Assembly: GCA_007115705.1 (NCBI GenBank)
Contig: QXEO01000220.1
Coordinates: 15,531,624-15,595,623, forward strand
Reading direction: 5' to 3'
DNA from: Dactylis glomerata
Taxonomy: Eukaryota > Streptophyta > Magnoliopsida > Poales > Poaceae
DNA: 64,000 nt
Shown in pieces: positions 62,148 through 64,000 of the stretch. Under the pieces are notes generated by a model, which made no database searches, was not told the DNA's origin, and saw nothing but the letters and a program-made list of their open reading frames with translations. Position 1 is the first letter of the stretch; each line of letters opens with the position of its first letter. Made by a program: the position numbers and the translations under genes.

Positions 62148-64000
62148 TGACTATGATATGAAAATAGGCTGCCAAAGGTGTGATTTCCTGTGCTTCCCAA
62201 GATGTGAAAGATCTATACAACCTTATGGAGAATGAGTTCCTTCCTCTGAATCTTGCATCAAAAGTACAGCCACTGCTTTCCAAGATTTCTACTATTGGAG
62301 GAAAGCTTTCATCTGGCTCTTCAGTTCCAGAAATTCAGTTATCGAAGTACCAATCTTCATTGGAGAAGCTTACAGCACTGAGGGTGCTGCAGCAGGTCCT
62401 GTTTCTATGATATATGTATTCATGCCTTTTTAATCATACATTGCATTAATATTTTTGAAACGTGTTAGTCAGCTCTCGTTTTAAACATTTTCAGGCATCT
62501 CAGATTTTTCAGTCCATGAAAATTGATATGCTCTCTAGAATGATCCCATTCTTTGACTTCAAAGTTGTGGAGAAGATAGCTGTTAATGCTGTGAAGCACA
62601 ATTTTGTTGCTATGAAAGTGAACCATCTGTCTGGAGCTGTTCATTTTGGCAACATGGTATGTGGCTTGACTCTGCACAGTGCCCCTAATTTAACCCTCTC
62701 ATTTTCTTTGTTGAAAGCTTTATTTGGTTTCTGCTCTTTGTTTGTTATAAGGATCAAATGTGTTGACTGCTCTGTGGTTTTTATCTTTTCTGTATTGCCT
62801 ACCGCATATTAAATAGCCGGTAACCGGCTTTTGAGTGTTCTCTAGGAATACTTCAAAGTGAATGGTCTTATTTTTATCATGCACATGGGCACCAGTGATC
62901 CCATACTTTTTGAAAAAAAAAAATCATATTTCCGAGTTTAAAAAATTCTGAAAACAAATCAGGGTGTAGCCAGTAATATATACCACAAACGTGCAAACTA
63001 TTGATTGGAAATAATGTGTATTTTGAGCTACATAAATACAATGTGTGGATCTGAGTATCACATTTTCATATCTCCAAAAGGTATCAGATCTTGTCACTTT
63101 TGTGTATCCCATAATAAAAAGAACTTCACATTGTGATTTTGCATGCTTGTAGAACATAGCATTGAAAAAGTACCGAATTGCTTTCAATTTTTTTTGATAC
63201 CTAGAAACATGATTTTTGTAAGTTTTTAATATAGAAGGATCACTGGGGCTCATGTGCCAGAAGAACTTCTTGTTGTGTTATAAATTATGAATTATAAACA
63301 TGTGCACCATGGTGTAATTAATCTCCGACGAAGCAATGATGTGTCAAGCTGCAGTCTGTTCACATAAATAATGTAATGTTTGTTTAATCGTTTTATCACT
63401 CATTTTAGCACTACATATGTGGCAGATTCACGTGATTTTCTGTGCATTTTCATCACAAATGCTTGAAATTAACTGCTAGGCAAGAGTTTATTTTATATTT
63501 CCATCCTATGTATACACATAAGTGCTCCAGATAACGAAGCAACATCTATCTTATAATCTTCGTTATTCTTACTTATATCTCTTTGCAGGACATAGAATCT
63601 GATGGGCTTAGTAGTCACCTTAGTGTCCTTGCTGATTCCCTAAACAAAGCATGGTGTCTTATTCATCCACCTGTGCATAAGCCATCCAAGCTTGGTGAGA
63701 ACTTGATTAGTCTTGCTGGAGTGGTGGAGAAAGAACATAAAAGGCTTCTTGCGAGGAAGTCAATTATTGAAAAACGAAAAGAAGACCATGAGCGCCAAAT
63801 ATTGGAAAAGGTTCCTTAGTTGCTTACTCCAACTTATTGTTATTTTATGGATCCTTTGCTTATGGTTTTTATTATTATCATTTTCAGGAGAAAGAAGAGG
63901 AGAAAAAGAGATTGAGTACTCAGAAGAAATCTGCAGAAGAAGAAAGGGATAGACTTAAAAATGAGCAGAGACTTAGGGAGCAGCAGAGGATACAACGAGA
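58502..64000 (+). CDS. eIF3a: Eukaryotic translation initiation factor 3 subunit A (eIF3a), 5' part
   Basis: Exons 58502-58547, 59250-59731, 60660-60875, 60947-61315, 61397-61426, 62168-62395, 62495-62656, 63589-63810 and 63898 to beyond the window join in phase to about 619 aa so far; introns are GT-AG. The protein starts [20 protein letters not shown] and contains LQALHDLITSKRYRSWQK, HFMQLSNEKVEEA, LLAELAAKGVISCA and, in the PCI region, IPFFDFKVVEKIAVNAVKHN with FVAMKVNHLSGAVHFG. The highly charged EKEEEKKRL start of the C-terminal repeat region opens in the last exon. eIF3a is the scaffold of the eIF3 complex, recruiting the 40S ribosome to mRNA in the cytosol. The C-terminal third lies outside the window. 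This is a single-copy housekeeping gene in most plants. Confidence 0.95.
61590..61935 (-). mobile_element. Possible retroposon fragment in eIF3a intron 5, antisense
   Basis: A T run (TTTTTTTTTTCAAAAATGAAGG) is followed by GCAAAACTTTGCCTTATCC, TTAATTAAGAAGGTGCCC and CCAACATGGGCTGTGCC. On the minus strand this would be a coding or 3' non-coding end with an A tail, in the style of a LINE 3' end. No target duplication was recognised. The intron stays phase-neutral. Confidence 0.4.
62078..62143 (+). repeat. (AC)n(TC)n microsatellite in eIF3a intron 5
   Basis: About ten AC units run into about twenty-three TC units, ending 24 bases before the 3' splice site of exon 6. The C/T tract may extend or replace the normal polypyrimidine tract of that acceptor. 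Confidence 0.95.
62881..63258. mobile_element. Putative MITE in eIF3a intron 7
   Basis: GCACATGGGCACCAGTGATCC at the left and GGATCACTGGGGCTCATGTGC at the right are imperfect inverted repeats enclosing about 380 bp of AT-rich, non-coding sequence. No unambiguous target duplication was identified, so the superfamily is open; the long inverted ends would suit a MULE-derived MITE. Confidence 0.6.

Overview
The window is nuclear DNA of a grass (Poaceae). The evidence is plant-type split genes with GT-AG introns, GC-rich first exons, Stowaway and PIF/Harbinger elements, L1-type LINEs, and a Ty1/copia retrotransposon of Sirevirus type. A pooid grass is plausible, but the sequence alone does not fix the species.

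Four host genes look real. They are a RING-CH (C4HC3) membrane E3 ubiquitin ligase on + (8893-18275, 7 coding exons, 271 aa); a METTL10/EEF1AKMT2-like lysine methyltransferase on - (18888-22168, 7 exons, 347 aa), convergent with the ligase; a single-exon DUF4228/PADRE protein on + (51006-51599, 197 aa); and the first nine coding exons of translation initiation factor eIF3a on + (58502 to the window end). Every exon chain given was checked for GT-AG borders and reading phase. Two broken genes lie between PADRE and eIF3a: a lectin-receptor-kinase remnant interrupted by a hyccin fragment (53.95-54.71 kb) and a frameshifted F-box/kelch-like remnant (56.2-57.4 kb).

Layout: 1-8.2 kb is gene-free, with a duplicated tRNA-Ala-like segment, LINE scraps, a 111-bp tandem repeat, a Stowaway MITE and a PIF/Harbinger-like element. 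8.2-18.7 kb is the ligase gene; its first intron was tandemly duplicated and then received a 6.4-kb antisense LINE with a perfect 15-bp target duplication. 18.9-22.2 kb is the methyltransferase. 22.5-24.4 kb is a decayed three-copy repeat. 24,385-49,844 is one LINE enlarged from about 7.3 kb to 25.5 kb by nested insertions: a 2.2-kb solo LTR, and a gag-less copia element (TSD CTTTT, identical 216-bp LTRs) that itself contains an 11.5-kb Sirevirus-like copia element (TSD AAAAC). 49.9-58 kb is intergenic, with PADRE and the two pseudogenes. 58-64 kb is eIF3a.

The genes do not form a pathway. Their shared theme is housekeeping protein biology (ubiquitination, methylation probably of eEF1A, translation initiation) in a transposon-rich landscape. 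I found no convincing new molecular system. The strongest observations are the order of nested insertions, the CCGGAG-N-CTCCGG palindrome family of the Sirevirus-like element, its near-intact gag-pol and env-like frames, the hyccin/lectin-kinase chimera, and very small retroposition and duplication scars in introns.
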